A stretch of DNA of 64,000 nt, from the NCBI RefSeq assembly GCF_051900425.1, contig NZ_JBHZGK010000006.1, positions 186,001 through 250,000 of the forward strand, read 5' to 3'. How positions within the stretch are numbered: position 1 is the first letter of the stretch; every line of letters starts with the position of its first letter. Below, piece by piece: positions 19,493 to 28,053 of the stretch. The translations under genes and the position numbers were made by a program. This DNA is from Frateuria_A sp051900425. Its GTDB lineage: Bacteria > Pseudomonadota > Gammaproteobacteria > Xanthomonadales > Rhodanobacteraceae. The notes under the pieces are model-generated. The model was not told the origin of the DNA. It searched no databases and saw only the letters and a program-made list of their open reading frames with translations.

Positions 19493-20782
19493 CTACAACC
19501 GCCCGTCGACCGCCTCTTGCGGCAGCACCGACTTCACGTCGTAGATCACCGCACCGGGCTTGCCCAGCGCGCGGATCCGCTCGGCGCCCATCGCCTGGAA
19601 CTGCCGGTGCGCCACCGCCACGATGATCGCGTCGTAACCCTCGCCTGGCTGCTCCACCAGCCGCACGCGGTAGGCACGCTCGGCCTCGGCCGCGTCGACC
19701 CAGGGGTCGTACACGTCGACCTTGGCAGCCGAGGATTCCAGCTCGCGCACGATATCGATCACGCGCGTGTTGCGCAGGTCCGGGCAGTTTTCCTTGAAGG
19801 CGAAGCCCAGCACCAGCACGCGCGCGTCGACGATGTGCAGGCGCCGCTCGCTCATCAGCCGGATCACCCGGTCGGCCACGTAGCTCCCCATGCGGCTGTT
19901 GATCCGCCGCGCGGCCAGGATCAGCTCCGGGTGGTAGCCGGTCACCTCGGCCTTGTGGGTCAGGTAGTACGGGTCCACGCCGATGCAATGGCCGCCGACC
20001 AGGCCGGGGCGGAACGGCAGGAAGTTCCACTTGGTGCCGGCCGCGGCGAGCACTTCCTCGGTGTCGATGCCCAGGCGATGGAAGATCAGCGCCAGCTCGT
20101 TGACCAGCGCGATGTTGACGTCGCGCTGCACGTTCTCGATCACCTTGGCCGACTCGGCCACGCGAATGGACGACGTCTTGTGGGTGCCCGCGCGGATGAT
20201 GGTGCGATACAGGGCGTCGACCCGCTCGGCCGCCTCCGGCGTGGAGCCGGAAGTGAGCTTGACGATATCGGTAACCCGCCGCGCGTGGTCGCCCGGATTG
20301 ATCCGTTCCGGGCTGTACCCGCAGAAGAAATCGGTATTGAAGGTCAACCCCGAGCCCTCCGCCAGCAACGGCACGCAGACCTCCTCGGTGGTGCCCGGGT
20401 ACACGGTCGACTCGAATACCACCAGGTCGCCGCGCTTCAGGCGCGGACCCAGCATGCGGCAAGCCGACTCCAGCGGCTTGAGGTCCGGCCGCTGCGCCTC
20501 GTCGATCGGGGTGGGCACGGTGACGATGTAGACATTGCAGCGCGCCAGGTCTTCCGCGCGATCGGTGAACGACAACCGCGTGGCCTCGCGCAACTGCTCG
20601 GCGGTGGTCTCCAGCGTGTGGTCGTTGCCGCCGCGAAGTTCGGCCACACGCGCCGCGTCGATGTCGTAGCCCAGCGTGTCGAAATGGCGTCCGAACTCCA
20701 CTGCAAGCGGCAGGCCGACGTAACCCAGTCCGATGATGCCGATGTGCGCGGGGCCGACGTGCGCGAGGGTGTTCGGGTCCAT
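19493..20782 (-). CDS. UDP-N-acetylhexosamine 6-dehydrogenase (TviB/WbpA-like)
   Basis: A 429-residue UDP-glucose/GDP-mannose dehydrogenase family enzyme. It has an N-terminal Rossmann motif ('HIGIIGLGYVGLPLAVEFG'), the strand 'NVYIVTVPTPIDEAQRPDL', the substrate lid 'VFESTVYPGTTEEVCVP' and the catalytic Cys in 'GLVGGHCIGVDPYYLTHKAE'. The HCIGVDPYYL form is characteristic of UDP-GalNAc/GlcNAc dehydrogenases (TviB type) rather than UDP-glucose enzymes. It supplies a uronic-acid sugar for surface polysaccharide. No other polysaccharide genes are adjacent, so this is an orphan copy here. Confidence 0.85.
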   Translation of the reverse strand: MDPNTLAHVGPAHIGIIGLGYVGLPLAVEFGRHFDTLGYDIDAARVAELRGGNDHTLETTAEQLREATRLSFTDRAEDLARCNVYIVTVPTPIDEAQRPDLKPLESACRMLGPRLKRGDLVVFESTVYPGTTEEVCVPLLAEGSGLTFNTDFFCGYSPERINPGDHARRVTDIVKLTSGSTPEAAERVDALYRTIIRAGTHKTSSIRVAESAKVIENVQRDVNIALVNELALIFHRLGIDTEEVLAAAGTKWNFLPFRPGLVGGHCIGVDPYYLTHKAEVTGYHPELILAARRINSRMGSYVADRVIRLMSERRLHIVDARVLVLGFAFKENCPDLRNTRVIDIVRELESSAAKVDVYDPWVDAAEAERAYRVRLVEQPGEGYDAIIVAVAHRQFQAMGAERIRALGKPGAVIYDVKSVLPQEAVDGRL

Positions 20783-20877
20783 GGTTCCTGGCAGGCGGGT
20801 GAAATGCGCTGAGCGTACAGGATGCCGGTAGCCTAAGCCTGCCCGCTTCGCCGATCCTGGACGCCCGCCACGGGAAC

Positions 20878-21393
20878 ATGCGCCGCATGGACGAGTCCCG
20901 CCTCCCGGCCCTCCCCTGGCCCGGCTTCTCGCCGGGACGCGCGTTCCTGCTGCCGCTTCCGGCCGGATGCATGGCCGCGCCCTTCGGCGACGTGTGCGAG
21001 TTCGATGGCGTGCGGCTCCGGCGCAAGTCCGAGTTCCACGTCACCGTGCTGAGCCGGGACATGGCGCGTGCCGCGGCCGCGGGCCTGGGGGAAGCGGCGC
21101 TGCGCACGCTGTACGAGTCGCAGCCATGGATGCCGCGCCGCAGCGGCCGCTATGCGCTGCTGCACAAGGCCAAGCGCACCGATACCGGCACGCTCGACTG
21201 CTGGTCGATCATCGAATACCTGGACCTGCCCGCGATGCACGCCTTCCGCGGCGAGCTCGCCCGCCGGCTCGGCTCGGCCTTCGCCGACCCGGTGCCGCAC
21301 GCGACCCACTTCGTGCGCGGCGACCCCAACGGCATCCACGTGCCCGACACGCGTGCGCTGGCGGCCTTGCAGGTGCGCGACGTGACGCCCTGA
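20878..21393 (+). CDS. Hypothetical protein, possible 2H phosphoesterase
   Basis: A 171-residue soluble protein. Two H-x-T elements stand out: 'KSEFHVTVLSRDM' (about residue 53) and 'VPHATHFVRGD' (about residue 141). Paired H-x-T/S motifs in a small protein are the hallmark of the 2H phosphoesterase fold (RNA ligases/cyclic phosphodiesterases), though the spacing and flanks here are not a clean match. A downstream small gene on the same strand is 64 nt away. An in-frame ATG at 20887 is an alternative start. Confidence 0.6.
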   Translation: MRRMDESRLPALPWPGFSPGRAFLLPLPAGCMAAPFGDVCEFDGVRLRRKSEFHVTVLSRDMARAAAAGLGEAALRTLYESQPWMPRRSGRYALLHKAKRTDTGTLDCWSIIEYLDLPAMHAFRGELARRLGSAFADPVPHATHFVRGDPNGIHVPDTRALAALQVRDVTP

Positions 21394-21457
21394 CCATCAC
21401 CCCGCCCGCACGGCGGGGACGCCACACTCGGGCGGTCTTCCCAGCGAGGTCAGCCTC

Positions 21458-21754
21458 ATGCAAGAACCGATCGAACCGGGCTTCATGGTGTTCGTCGCCG
21501 ACGGCGAACTGGGCGTCGGCGCCGTGCGCGAGGTGCACGCGGACAGCCGGGAGCTGGTCGTCAATATCGAAAACGGCGGTGACTTCACGTTGCCGGCCGA
21601 GGCCATCCGGGACGTGCACGAGGGCAAGGTGATCCTGGATATCGACCGCCTGCCGCAAGCCGTGCGCCAGGCCCTGAAGAACCCGCATGCTGCCGAGTAC
21701 CCCGATTCGGTTTATGCCGCGACCGATCCCAAGGAAGGGGCGCTCAAGGATTAG
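21458..21754 (+). CDS. Small PRC-barrel/DUF2171-like protein (98 aa)
   Basis: A 98-residue acidic soluble protein with a run of short beta strands ('GFMVFVADGELGVGAVREV', 'RELVVNIENGGDFTLPAEA', 'DVHEGKVILDIDRLP'). The pattern, a hydrophobic strand with D-G turn, then V-x-V, then a final 'v.l' strand, recalls PRC-barrel or DUF2171 domains, which modulate other proteins. The match is by eye and weak. It precedes the acetyltransferase gene by 7 nt and is likely co-transcribed with it. Confidence 0.55.
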   Translation: MQEPIEPGFMVFVADGELGVGAVREVHADSRELVVNIENGGDFTLPAEAIRDVHEGKVILDIDRLPQAVRQALKNPHAAEYPDSVYAATDPKEGALKD

Positions 21755-21761
21755 CGCCGGC

Positions 21762-22316
21762 GTGCGCAGCGAAAAGGCCAAGATGCTGGCCGGCGATCTC
21801 TACGACGCCAGCGCGCCGGAACTGCAGGCCCACCTCGCCGCCAACCACCGTTGGCTGGCCCGCTACAACGCCGCCCTCGCCGAAAGCGCGGAACACTGGC
21901 ACGGGCTGTTGCAGGAGCACCTGGGCTCGGTCGGCGAGGGCGCCATCATCCGCCCGCCCTTCCATTGCGACTACGGCTTCAACATCCATCTTGGCGCCGG
22001 CGCCTTCCTCAATTTCAATTGCGTGATCCTCGACGTGGTGGAGGTGCGCATCGGCGAGCGCACCCAGATCGGACCAGGCGTACAGATCCTCGCCGCCGAC
22101 CACCCGCGCGACCCCGCCAGGCGCGCCACCGGGCTGGAATTCGGCCGGCCGGTGCGGATCGGCAGCAACGTGTGGATCGGCGCCGGCGCACTCATCCTCC
22201 CCGGCGTGAACGTGGGCGACGACGCCCTGATCGGCGCCGGCAGCGTGGTCACCCGCGACGTGCCCGAAGGCGCCACCGTCGTCGGTAACCCGGCGCGCAT
22301 GCGCGATCCGCGGTGA
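21762..22316 (+). CDS. Maltose/galactoside O-acetyltransferase family protein
   Basis: A 184-residue left-handed beta-helix acetyltransferase of the Maa/LacA/NodL group. The GTG at 21762 is preferred because it restores the conserved N-terminus 'RSEKAKMLAGDLYDAS'. Hexapeptide repeats run from about residue 70 to 170 ('IGPGVQILAADHPRDPARRA', 'IGSNVWIGAGALILPGVNVG', 'ALIGAGSVVTRDVPEGATVV'), with the catalytic His in the AADHP segment. It acetylates a sugar hydroxyl with acetyl-CoA. The real substrate is unknown. Confidence 0.87.
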   Translation: MRSEKAKMLAGDLYDASAPELQAHLAANHRWLARYNAALAESAEHWHGLLQEHLGSVGEGAIIRPPFHCDYGFNIHLGAGAFLNFNCVILDVVEVRIGERTQIGPGVQILAADHPRDPARRATGLEFGRPVRIGSNVWIGAGALILPGVNVGDDALIGAGSVVTRDVPEGATVVGNPARMRDPR

Positions 22317-22364
22317 CACGGTATGTCGTCGCCCTGCCGGCACCATCGTGTCGGCAGACATGCC

Positions 22365-23003
22365 TCAGCCGGGCATCGCCACGTCGAAGGCGTAGGCGGT
22401 GCGCTGCGACGCGGGCCGTTCGCGCCAGGCTGCGGCGAACGCGGCGAGGTGGTGGTAGGGCGCGAGCGTCAGCGTGTCGCGAAAACCCAGGTGTTCGAGC
22501 AGGCAGAACAGCGACGTTTCGAGCAGGCTCAGGTCGCGTGGCGGCAGCCCTTTCAGCACCGATTCCAGGTTCGCATCCAGCCAGGCCAGCGCATGGCGGA
22601 AGCCGTCGGCGGCCTTGGCGAAGTACACGTTTTGCGCCGGCAGGCCCGCCACCTGCATGCCGAAGACCATCTGCACCTGCGCGCCCATGCCGTGCCAGAC
22701 CAGCTCCTGCGCATTGCGTGCGCGCAGATCGGGCAGTTGCTCGGTCCACAGCACGCGAAACGGTTCGCCCGCCAGCGCGGCCAGTGTGCGGCAGATGTTC
22801 TCGGTGCCGAACACCGGCCCTTCCGGCAACACCAGCACGGGCAGCTTGAGCGCCGGGTTGCCGGCGTAGTCGGCGGGGTCGCGCGAGGCCAGGTCATGCA
22901 CCGGCTCGAACGCATAAGCGATGCCCAGCTCCTCGGCGAACAGCCGTGCGAGCCGGGTGTAGTGGGAACTGCTGCGGCCGACAAGGCGTGGCTGCTCGGG
23001 CAT
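22365..23003 (-). CDS. Glutathione S-transferase-like protein
   Basis: A 212-residue GST-fold protein. The N-terminal thioredoxin-like half carries 'GRSSSHYTRLARLFAEELGI' and the cis-proline region 'NPALKLPVLVLPEG' followed by 'FGTENICRTLA', where GSTs usually have E-S. The C-terminal helical half includes 'RDLSLLETSLFCLLEHLGF'. Substrate and class are not recognisable. It is one of three GST-fold proteins in the window (with 25161-25820 and 61525-62166). Confidence 0.75.
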   Translation of the reverse strand: MPEQPRLVGRSSSHYTRLARLFAEELGIAYAFEPVHDLASRDPADYAGNPALKLPVLVLPEGPVFGTENICRTLAALAGEPFRVLWTEQLPDLRARNAQELVWHGMGAQVQMVFGMQVAGLPAQNVYFAKAADGFRHALAWLDANLESVLKGLPPRDLSLLETSLFCLLEHLGFRDTLTLAPYHHLAAFAAAWRERPASQRTAYAFDVAMPG

Positions 23004-23067
23004 GGCGAGGCATCCGTGGGGGGCGGGCTACGCCAATGTAGGGCAAGCGCCCGCCCCGTGGCAGTCG

Positions 23068-23457
23068 CTAGGCGGCGCCGGCCGCCATCGCCTTCGCGGC
23101 ACCGCAGTGCTCGCTGTCCGGACCTTCCATCTGACGCACCTCGCACTCGAGGTCCCACGAGTCGCCGTGTACGGCCAGGAAGCGTCGAGTCAGCTCCAGC
23201 GCGTGCTCCATCGAGCCCGCCTCGAGAACGGCGTAACCGCCGATCACTTCCTTGCTCTCGGTGAACGGGCCATCGGTGGTGGAGATCTGGCCGCCGCGCA
23301 GGCGCACCCGCACGCCCTCGGCGCTCGGGCGCAGGCCGGCGGTATCGACCAGCGTGCCCTCGCGGGTCATCTCTTCGATCAGCCGGCCCATGTCGGCCAT
23401 CAATTGCTCGCTGGGGATCCGGCCGGTTTCCTGCAACCGGATGGAAAGGAAGCGCAT
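23068..23457 (-). CDS. YciI-like (DGPF domain) protein
   Basis: A 129-residue YCII-related protein. The core 'ISTTDGPFTESKEVIGGYAV' carries the DGPF signature followed by the 'E-a-G-S-M-e-h-A-L' region ('LEAGSMEHALELTRRFL'). These ferredoxin-like alpha+beta dimers are often encoded near ECF sigma factors, but no sigma-factor gene is here. The ATG at 23457 has a clear GAGGAG-type ribosome binding site. Confidence 0.8.
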   Translation of the reverse strand: MRFLSIRLQETGRIPSEQLMADMGRLIEEMTREGTLVDTAGLRPSAEGVRVRLRGGQISTTDGPFTESKEVIGGYAVLEAGSMEHALELTRRFLAVHGDSWDLECEVRQMEGPDSEHCGAAKAMAAGAA

Positions 23458-23728
23458 CGGGTTCTCCTCGCGTGGATGTGGGGATCGCGGCCGCACAGCA
23501 TGCCGCCGCTCCCGTGTACGACGTACGGGCAGCCGCGGAATCGACATCCCCGCCCGCGCTGCGCCGCCATGGCCGTGACAGGCGCGCCGGCGCCATGACG
23601 CAATCTTCGCCTCGCCGAACTTCGCCTTAAGCAGGCGGGCGCCGCCGGCGTTGAATCGCTCGGCGATGGAGCCACCGTCTGGAGAGGCCCACCGGCCTTT
23701 CGTCCTGAAACCGAAAGAGGAGGAGAAC

Positions 23729-24418
23729 ATGACCGTACAGAAGCGCATTGCCGCATCCATCGGACTGGCCCTGCTGATGACCGGCGCCGCCACCGCCGCG
23801 CCGCTGCAGGACGGCAGCCAGCAGGGCAACAACTATGCCCGCAGCATGCAGATGTCGCCGGCGCAGAAGCCTAACGGCACCTGGCTCAGCCTGAGCGGCA
23901 CCATCACCGACGCGCAGAACCGCTTCTTCACGCTCGACTACGGCAAGGGCAAGATCCCGGTCGAGATGGACGGCTGGACCTGGTACGGCCAGAACTACCA
24001 GTCACTCGAGGGCGACAAGGTCACTGTCTACGGCCGCGTCGACGACGACCTGTTCGAGCGCGACAAGATCGAGGCCAGCAGCGTCTATGACCAGGACCTG
24101 GGCACCTACTTCTACGCCAACGCCTCGGACGAGGAGGGCCCGGCCAACTACGCGCTGTGGGTGCATCCCGTGGTAGTTGGCGAGACCTTCGTGCGCGGCA
24201 CCGTGACCTCGGTGAACGGCCGCGACTTCACGGTCGACTACGGCCCGCGCAAGATCACCGTCGATACCAGCCAGCTCAAGGACAATCCGCTGGACGACAA
24301 GGGCTTCCAGCAGATCGACAAGGGCGACTACGTCAGCGTCGCCGGCGACATGGACAGCGCGTTCTGGGGTCACCGCCAGTTGCAGGCCGATTCGGTGGTC
24401 ACCCTGACGAACGGCTGA
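23729..24418 (+). CDS. Periplasmic protein with two OB-like repeats
   Basis: A 229-residue exported protein with a signal peptide (about 1-22, ending TAA) and a very strong AGGAGG ribosome binding site. The mature chain contains two related domains: 'LSGTITDAQNRFFTLDYGKG' (about residues 50-110) and 'VRGTVTSVNGRDFTVDYGPR' (about 155-225). Each continues with a 'GD-x-V-x-V-x-G' strand. The pattern resembles OB-fold stress proteins of the YgiW/YdeI kind, but duplicated. It is followed by an intrinsic terminator, so it is probably monocistronic. The function is unknown. Confidence 0.72.
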   Translation: MTVQKRIAASIGLALLMTGAATAAPLQDGSQQGNNYARSMQMSPAQKPNGTWLSLSGTITDAQNRFFTLDYGKGKIPVEMDGWTWYGQNYQSLEGDKVTVYGRVDDDLFERDKIEASSVYDQDLGTYFYANASDEEGPANYALWVHPVVVGETFVRGTVTSVNGRDFTVDYGPRKITVDTSQLKDNPLDDKGFQQIDKGDYVSVAGDMDSAFWGHRQLQADSVVTLTNG

Positions 24419-24440
24419 CCTTCAACCTGCCCAACCTGGC

Positions 24441-24470
24441 AATCCCGGTCCTCGCGGACCGGGATTTTTT
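24441..24470 (+). terminator. Rho-independent terminator
   Basis: A perfect 11-bp stem (AATCCCGGTCC / GGACCGGGATT) with a 4-nt TCGC loop runs straight into a T-tract. It lies 23 nt after the stop of the OB-repeat protein gene and is the clearest intrinsic terminator in the window. Confidence 0.92.
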
Positions 24471-24478
24471 GTAGCTCG

Positions 24479-25021
24479 TCAGTGCCCAGGCCGGGGCGAC
24501 GGCGGGCGGCTCGGCGGCGGGTTGGCGGTGTTCCGTACCGGCGGGGTGTAGCGCTGCGGCGGAGCGGGCCAGTAATAGTTCGGCGGGCGCCGGAAGAACC
24601 GCTGCCGCGTATCGGCACTGCGGCTGCGCAGCGCCAGCCGGTGGCCGTCGACGTGCACCCAGTACCAGGCGCCGGGCGGCACCGGCGAGGTCGACACGTA
24701 GACGAACTTCGCGTCGTAGTTGCCGTCCGGCCTCGGGGTGGTTTCGAGCCCCAGGTTGATCACGAACTGGCTCGCCACCGGGCGCCCGTGGTCGTTCGCC
24801 GGCCGGGTGATCATCTGGTCAAGGGTCTGGCGAAGCAGTCGGTCATAGCGCGGCGACAGCTCGACCGAGGACGATACGTCGGTGACCTTGCCGTGGCTGT
24901 CCACTTGCACCAGCACGGGCAGGACCTTTGGCGTGAACTGGTTGAGGGACATCGACGTCGCCAGCGCACCCTGGCCGGCGGCCAGCGTGCCCAGCAGCAG
25001 GATCGCGCAGAACGCTTTCAT
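24479..25021 (-). CDS. Secreted hypothetical protein with proline-rich tail
   Basis: A 180-residue protein with a signal peptide (about 1-22) and a central region containing 'VLPVLVQVDSHGKVTDVSSS', a pattern reminiscent of TonB-C-terminal-like folds in which a residue pair H-G-K precedes V. The last 45 residues are Pro/Arg rich ('PPNYYWPAPPQRYTPP'). A periplasmic or surface location is likely. It is convergent with the OB-repeat gene across the terminator. No function can be given. Confidence 0.6.
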   Translation of the reverse strand: MKAFCAILLLGTLAAGQGALATSMSLNQFTPKVLPVLVQVDSHGKVTDVSSSVELSPRYDRLLRQTLDQMITRPANDHGRPVASQFVINLGLETTPRPDGNYDAKFVYVSTSPVPPGAWYWVHVDGHRLALRSRSADTRQRFFRRPPNYYWPAPPQRYTPPVRNTANPPPSRPPSPRPGH

Positions 25022-25160
25022 GAGGACCTCCGGGGGTTCGTTGCCCTCCACGGGGCATGGTAGTCCCGTGGCGACCGGCCTGCCAGCGGGATGCGCGAGG
25101 AGCGCCGTGTCGATTTTTCCGGCGACCGCTCGTCGTGCATGCAGTCCACTGGAGCACGCC

Positions 25161-25820
25161 ATGGCACCGACCCTGCCCCGCCTTTACGCCCATCCGTTTT
25201 CCTCCTACTCGCAGAAGGTGCTGGTCGCCCTCTACGAGAACGGCACCGCCTTCGAGTACCGCTCCCTGGAACAACCGCAGGCCAACGAGGAGCTGGCCGC
25301 GCTGTGGCCGATGCGACGCTTCCCGGTGCTGGTCGACCGGGGCCGCACGATCCTGGAGGCAAGCTGCATCGTCGAATACCTGGACCTGCACCACCCCGGC
25401 CCGGCACGGCTGATTCCGGCGGAAGCCAGGGCGGCGCTGGAAGTGCGCATGCTCGACCGCGTGTTCGACAACTACGTATCGACGCCGCAGCAGAAGGTGG
25501 TGTTCGACAAGCTGCGCCCGGAAGGCCGCAAGGACGAGCATGGCGTGGGCGAAGCGAGGGCCATGCTGGAAACCGCGTACGCGTGGCTGGACCGGCGCAT
25601 GGCCGGACGCGAGTGGATCGCGGGCGCGTTCAGCCTTGCCGACTGCGCCGCCGCGCCGTTCCTGTTCTATGCCGACTGGACCCATTCGATCGATCCGTCG
25701 TTCACCCACTTGCACGCCTACCGCACCCGCCTGCTCGCGCGGCCCTCGTTTGCACGCGCGGTCGACGAGGCTCGCCCCTATCGCGGCTATTTCCCCCTCG
25801 GCGCCCCCGATCGCGATTGA
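25161..25820 (+). CDS. Glutathione S-transferase
   Basis: A 219-residue cytosolic GST. The N-terminal domain has 'LYAHPFSSYSQKVLVALYEN' (active-site Ser region), the cis-proline 'RRFPVLVD' and the glutathione-binding 'ILEASCIVEYLDL', where E-A-S replaces the common E-S. The C-terminal domain has 'WIAGAFSLADCAAAPFLFYA', the conserved N-capping motif of GST helix 6. The substrate is unknown. The start has a GGAG site upstream. Confidence 0.85.
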   Translation: MAPTLPRLYAHPFSSYSQKVLVALYENGTAFEYRSLEQPQANEELAALWPMRRFPVLVDRGRTILEASCIVEYLDLHHPGPARLIPAEARAALEVRMLDRVFDNYVSTPQQKVVFDKLRPEGRKDEHGVGEARAMLETAYAWLDRRMAGREWIAGAFSLADCAAAPFLFYADWTHSIDPSFTHLHAYRTRLLARPSFARAVDEARPYRGYFPLGAPDRD

Positions 25821-25840
25821 GCGCCATGCCTCGGCCTTTC

Positions 25841-25896
25841 GTAGAGTGCGCTTCAGCCACCGCCTTTCGCAGCGGTCGGCTGAAGCCCACCCTGGG
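25841..25896. repeat. REP-like paired palindrome, degenerate copy
   Basis: Two facing units related to GGTGGGCTTCAGCCCACC, with several mismatches (GTAGAGTGCGCTTCAGCCAC on the left, GGCTGAAGCCCACCCT on the right). It lies between two convergent genes, like the copies at 1092 and 2570. Confidence 0.65.
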
Positions 25897-25901
25897 GGCG
25901 C

Positions 25902-26081
25902 TTATCCGAGCTTGTTGTCGTGGTCGCCGTCGTGCCGGCGCACGATCCCCTGCCCGCTGGCTTCCTCGTGGAAGCCTTGCTTGGAGGCGGCCTGGGGCTG
26001 GCGCCGGTTCTCGATGTCCTTGGCGTCGTTCTTCAGGCCTTCCTTGTGTTGTGCGTGGAGTTTCTGCTGATCGGGACGCAT
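25902..26081 (-). CDS. Small hydrophilic hypothetical protein (59 aa)
   Basis: A 59-residue, very charged His/Lys/Gln-rich protein with no hydrophobic segment ('MRPDQQKLHAQHKEGLKNDA' at the start). The ATG at 26081 has a strong AGGAGG-type site. It resembles short KGG/stress-type hydrophilic proteins but lacks their motif. No function is recognised. Confidence 0.55.
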   Translation of the reverse strand: MRPDQQKLHAQHKEGLKNDAKDIENRRQPQAASKQGFHEEASGQGIVRRHDGDHDNKLG

Positions 26082-26583
26082 GGGCCCTCCTGTGTCGAAC
26101 CGGATGGTCGTGGCCATGGCGGAACGGGAATCCGGCGGCTCCGTATCCGCACCGACAGGCTAGGAGGGCACGCGTTAGCGCGAACGCACCAAGTCGTGAT
26201 CTGCCGACGACGGACCTTCTCGACCGCCACCGTTGTGTGCGATGTCTGCGCTGCGGGTTGGCGCAGTTGGCCTGATCCGCCCGCAGGAAAGGGAAGTCAC
26301 GGGGCTGACGCGTGCCGGGCCTGCGCGCAAGGCTGCTCAGCGGCCGGTTGGGTCGGTGTGGCTTCCTGCGCGCCGGTGGCGGAGCCGGGCACGTCGCTGC
26401 ATCTCCCATTTGCCCCCGGAAAGTGGCCAGTGCGGCCCCCACACATCAAGCGGCGCGGCCGGATTACCCTCTTCTAACGGACTCAGGCGCATTGTCGGGA
26501 ACGACGCTTTTACGAGGTCGCGCGCCGAATGGCTGATGGCCGTCGCGGTCGCGGCCCCCAACCCTCGCTCCGGGGAGCGCTCC
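26082..26583. other. Intergenic region, no gene seen
   Basis: About 500 bp between two small genes. Short open frames exist on both strands, but none has a ribosome binding site together with protein-like composition. Its base composition looks less GC-biased than the flanking genes. No palindromes or known elements were recognised. Confidence 0.4.
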
Positions 26584-26769
26584 ATGCCGCACAAGCAACG
26601 ACCCGTTTCCGTCGCCGAACTGCACAACATCTACGGCGGCGATCGGCAGCCGCCGAGGACGGAGGATCCGGCGAACTACCGCAAGGCGTCCTTCTCGGTG
26701 CGGGAAACCGACCATCCCGGAACGCCGCCGCCGCGGCCGCCCTCGACCGGCAAGAAAAGGGATCGCTGA
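26584..26769 (+). CDS. Small hypothetical protein (61 aa)
   Basis: A 61-residue hydrophilic protein ('MPHKQRPVSVAELHNIYGGD' at the start, Pro-rich then 'GKKRDR' at the end). A GGGGAG site precedes the ATG at 26584. Proline and charge content suggest it is disordered. The product is not a recognised family. Confidence 0.45.
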   Translation: MPHKQRPVSVAELHNIYGGDRQPPRTEDPANYRKASFSVRETDHPGTPPPRPPSTGKKRDR

Positions 26770-26871
26770 GCGCACGGCCGCCGTGCCCACGCGCGGAATC
26801 CCGTTCGAGCTCCTGGCGGTTCCCGACGTGCGTGCAACGCTTCGCCTCGCGGCCCCGCGCATGCACGGTCC

Positions 26872-27867
26872 TCAGTCGCCGTGCAGGAACCCGTCCACCG
26901 CCTCCAGGAACGCCGCCGGTTCCTCCTGGTAGGGGAAATGCGCACTGCCGGGGAGCACCACCAGCCTGGCGTGCGGCAGGCGCCCGGCCAGCGCGCGTTG
27001 CGGGGCAACACCCACGGCCCCGTCATGGGCGCCGACCAGCACCAGCGTCGGCATGCGCAGGCGCTCCGGATGGGCCACCGAGTAGCAGATGAAACCCGAT
27101 TCCGGCGCCATCAGCGCCGCGCCGATCTCGCCGGTGTTGCGCAGGCCGCTTTGCTTGTCCAGGCGTTCCTGCTCCTCCTTGGCGGCCATCACGTGGAACT
27201 GCTGGCGATCGTGGAACGCGTGCCCGTCCGGCAGCGTGGCCGTGGCGGCGCCGACGAAAGCCATGCGCGCACGGGCCAGTGCGCAGGCATCGCCGGGTGG
27301 AACGGCACGCAGCGCCTTGCCGGCATCGGCATGCTCGGCCGCTGCGTAGGCTTTCGGGAACCGGGTGGCCAGCGTCTGCATCCAGCTCTCCATCGCGCCG
27401 GGCAGGTCCACCGCGGCGTCGATCAGGATCAGCCGCGCCACGCGCTCCGGATGCGTCTGCGCATACTCCACCGCCAGCGTGCCGCCGAAGCTGTGCCCGG
27501 CCACCACCATCCGCTCGACGCCCAACTGCCGCCGCAGCCCCTCGATGTCTTCCACCAGCGTCGCCAGCGCATAGTCCCCGCGCCAGGGGCGCTCGCTCTC
27601 GCCGCTGCCGCGCTCGTCCAGGTAGACCATCGGATAACGCGCGTCGAGCGCCTTCCCCGCCGTCATGCGGAAGCTGTAGGAGTTGTAGCCCGGCCCGCCA
27701 TGCAGGAACAGCACCGGCACGTCGGTGGGCACGATCGGACGCGAGGTCCAGTAGGCCAGGCGCACGCCGTTGATGATGGCATCGTGGCGGGTTTCCTCCG
27801 CCTGCGCGCGTGACGGCGGAGCAATCAGGCCGGCAAGAAGCGCGGCGGCAACAACCCATAGACGCAT
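26872..27867 (-). CDS. Exported alpha/beta hydrolase (proline iminopeptidase-like)
   Basis: A 331-residue alpha/beta hydrolase with a signal peptide (about 1-22). Motifs in order: oxyanion 'VLFLHGGPGYNSYSF', 'YLDERGSGESERP', nucleophile elbow 'VVAGHSFGGTLAVEY' (Ser of GHSFG), and the late catalytic His in 'VLPGSAHFPYQEEPAAFL'. HGGPG plus D-x-R-G-x-G-x-S is typical of proline iminopeptidases and related esterases. An exported form would act on peptides or esters in the periplasm. Confidence 0.83.
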   Translation of the reverse strand: MRLWVVAAALLAGLIAPPSRAQAEETRHDAIINGVRLAYWTSRPIVPTDVPVLFLHGGPGYNSYSFRMTAGKALDARYPMVYLDERGSGESERPWRGDYALATLVEDIEGLRRQLGVERMVVAGHSFGGTLAVEYAQTHPERVARLILIDAAVDLPGAMESWMQTLATRFPKAYAAAEHADAGKALRAVPPGDACALARARMAFVGAATATLPDGHAFHDRQQFHVMAAKEEQERLDKQSGLRNTGEIGAALMAPESGFICYSVAHPERLRMPTLVLVGAHDGAVGVAPQRALAGRLPHARLVVLPGSAHFPYQEEPAAFLEAVDGFLHGD

Positions 27868-28053
27868 GACGGATCAGTCCGATGAAAGATCGCGCCACTT
27901 TGCCTGCCATCCCTGCCACCGGGTAAGTGCCGTTGGTCGTACAGACGCGACCTGCTGCCATGGAGAGGCGATGCATGGTGTGGATGCCACGCTCCACCCC
28001 GGATTCACGACGCGGGTGCCACAACGGCCTGGGCCACTTTGCGGAGCCATCGG

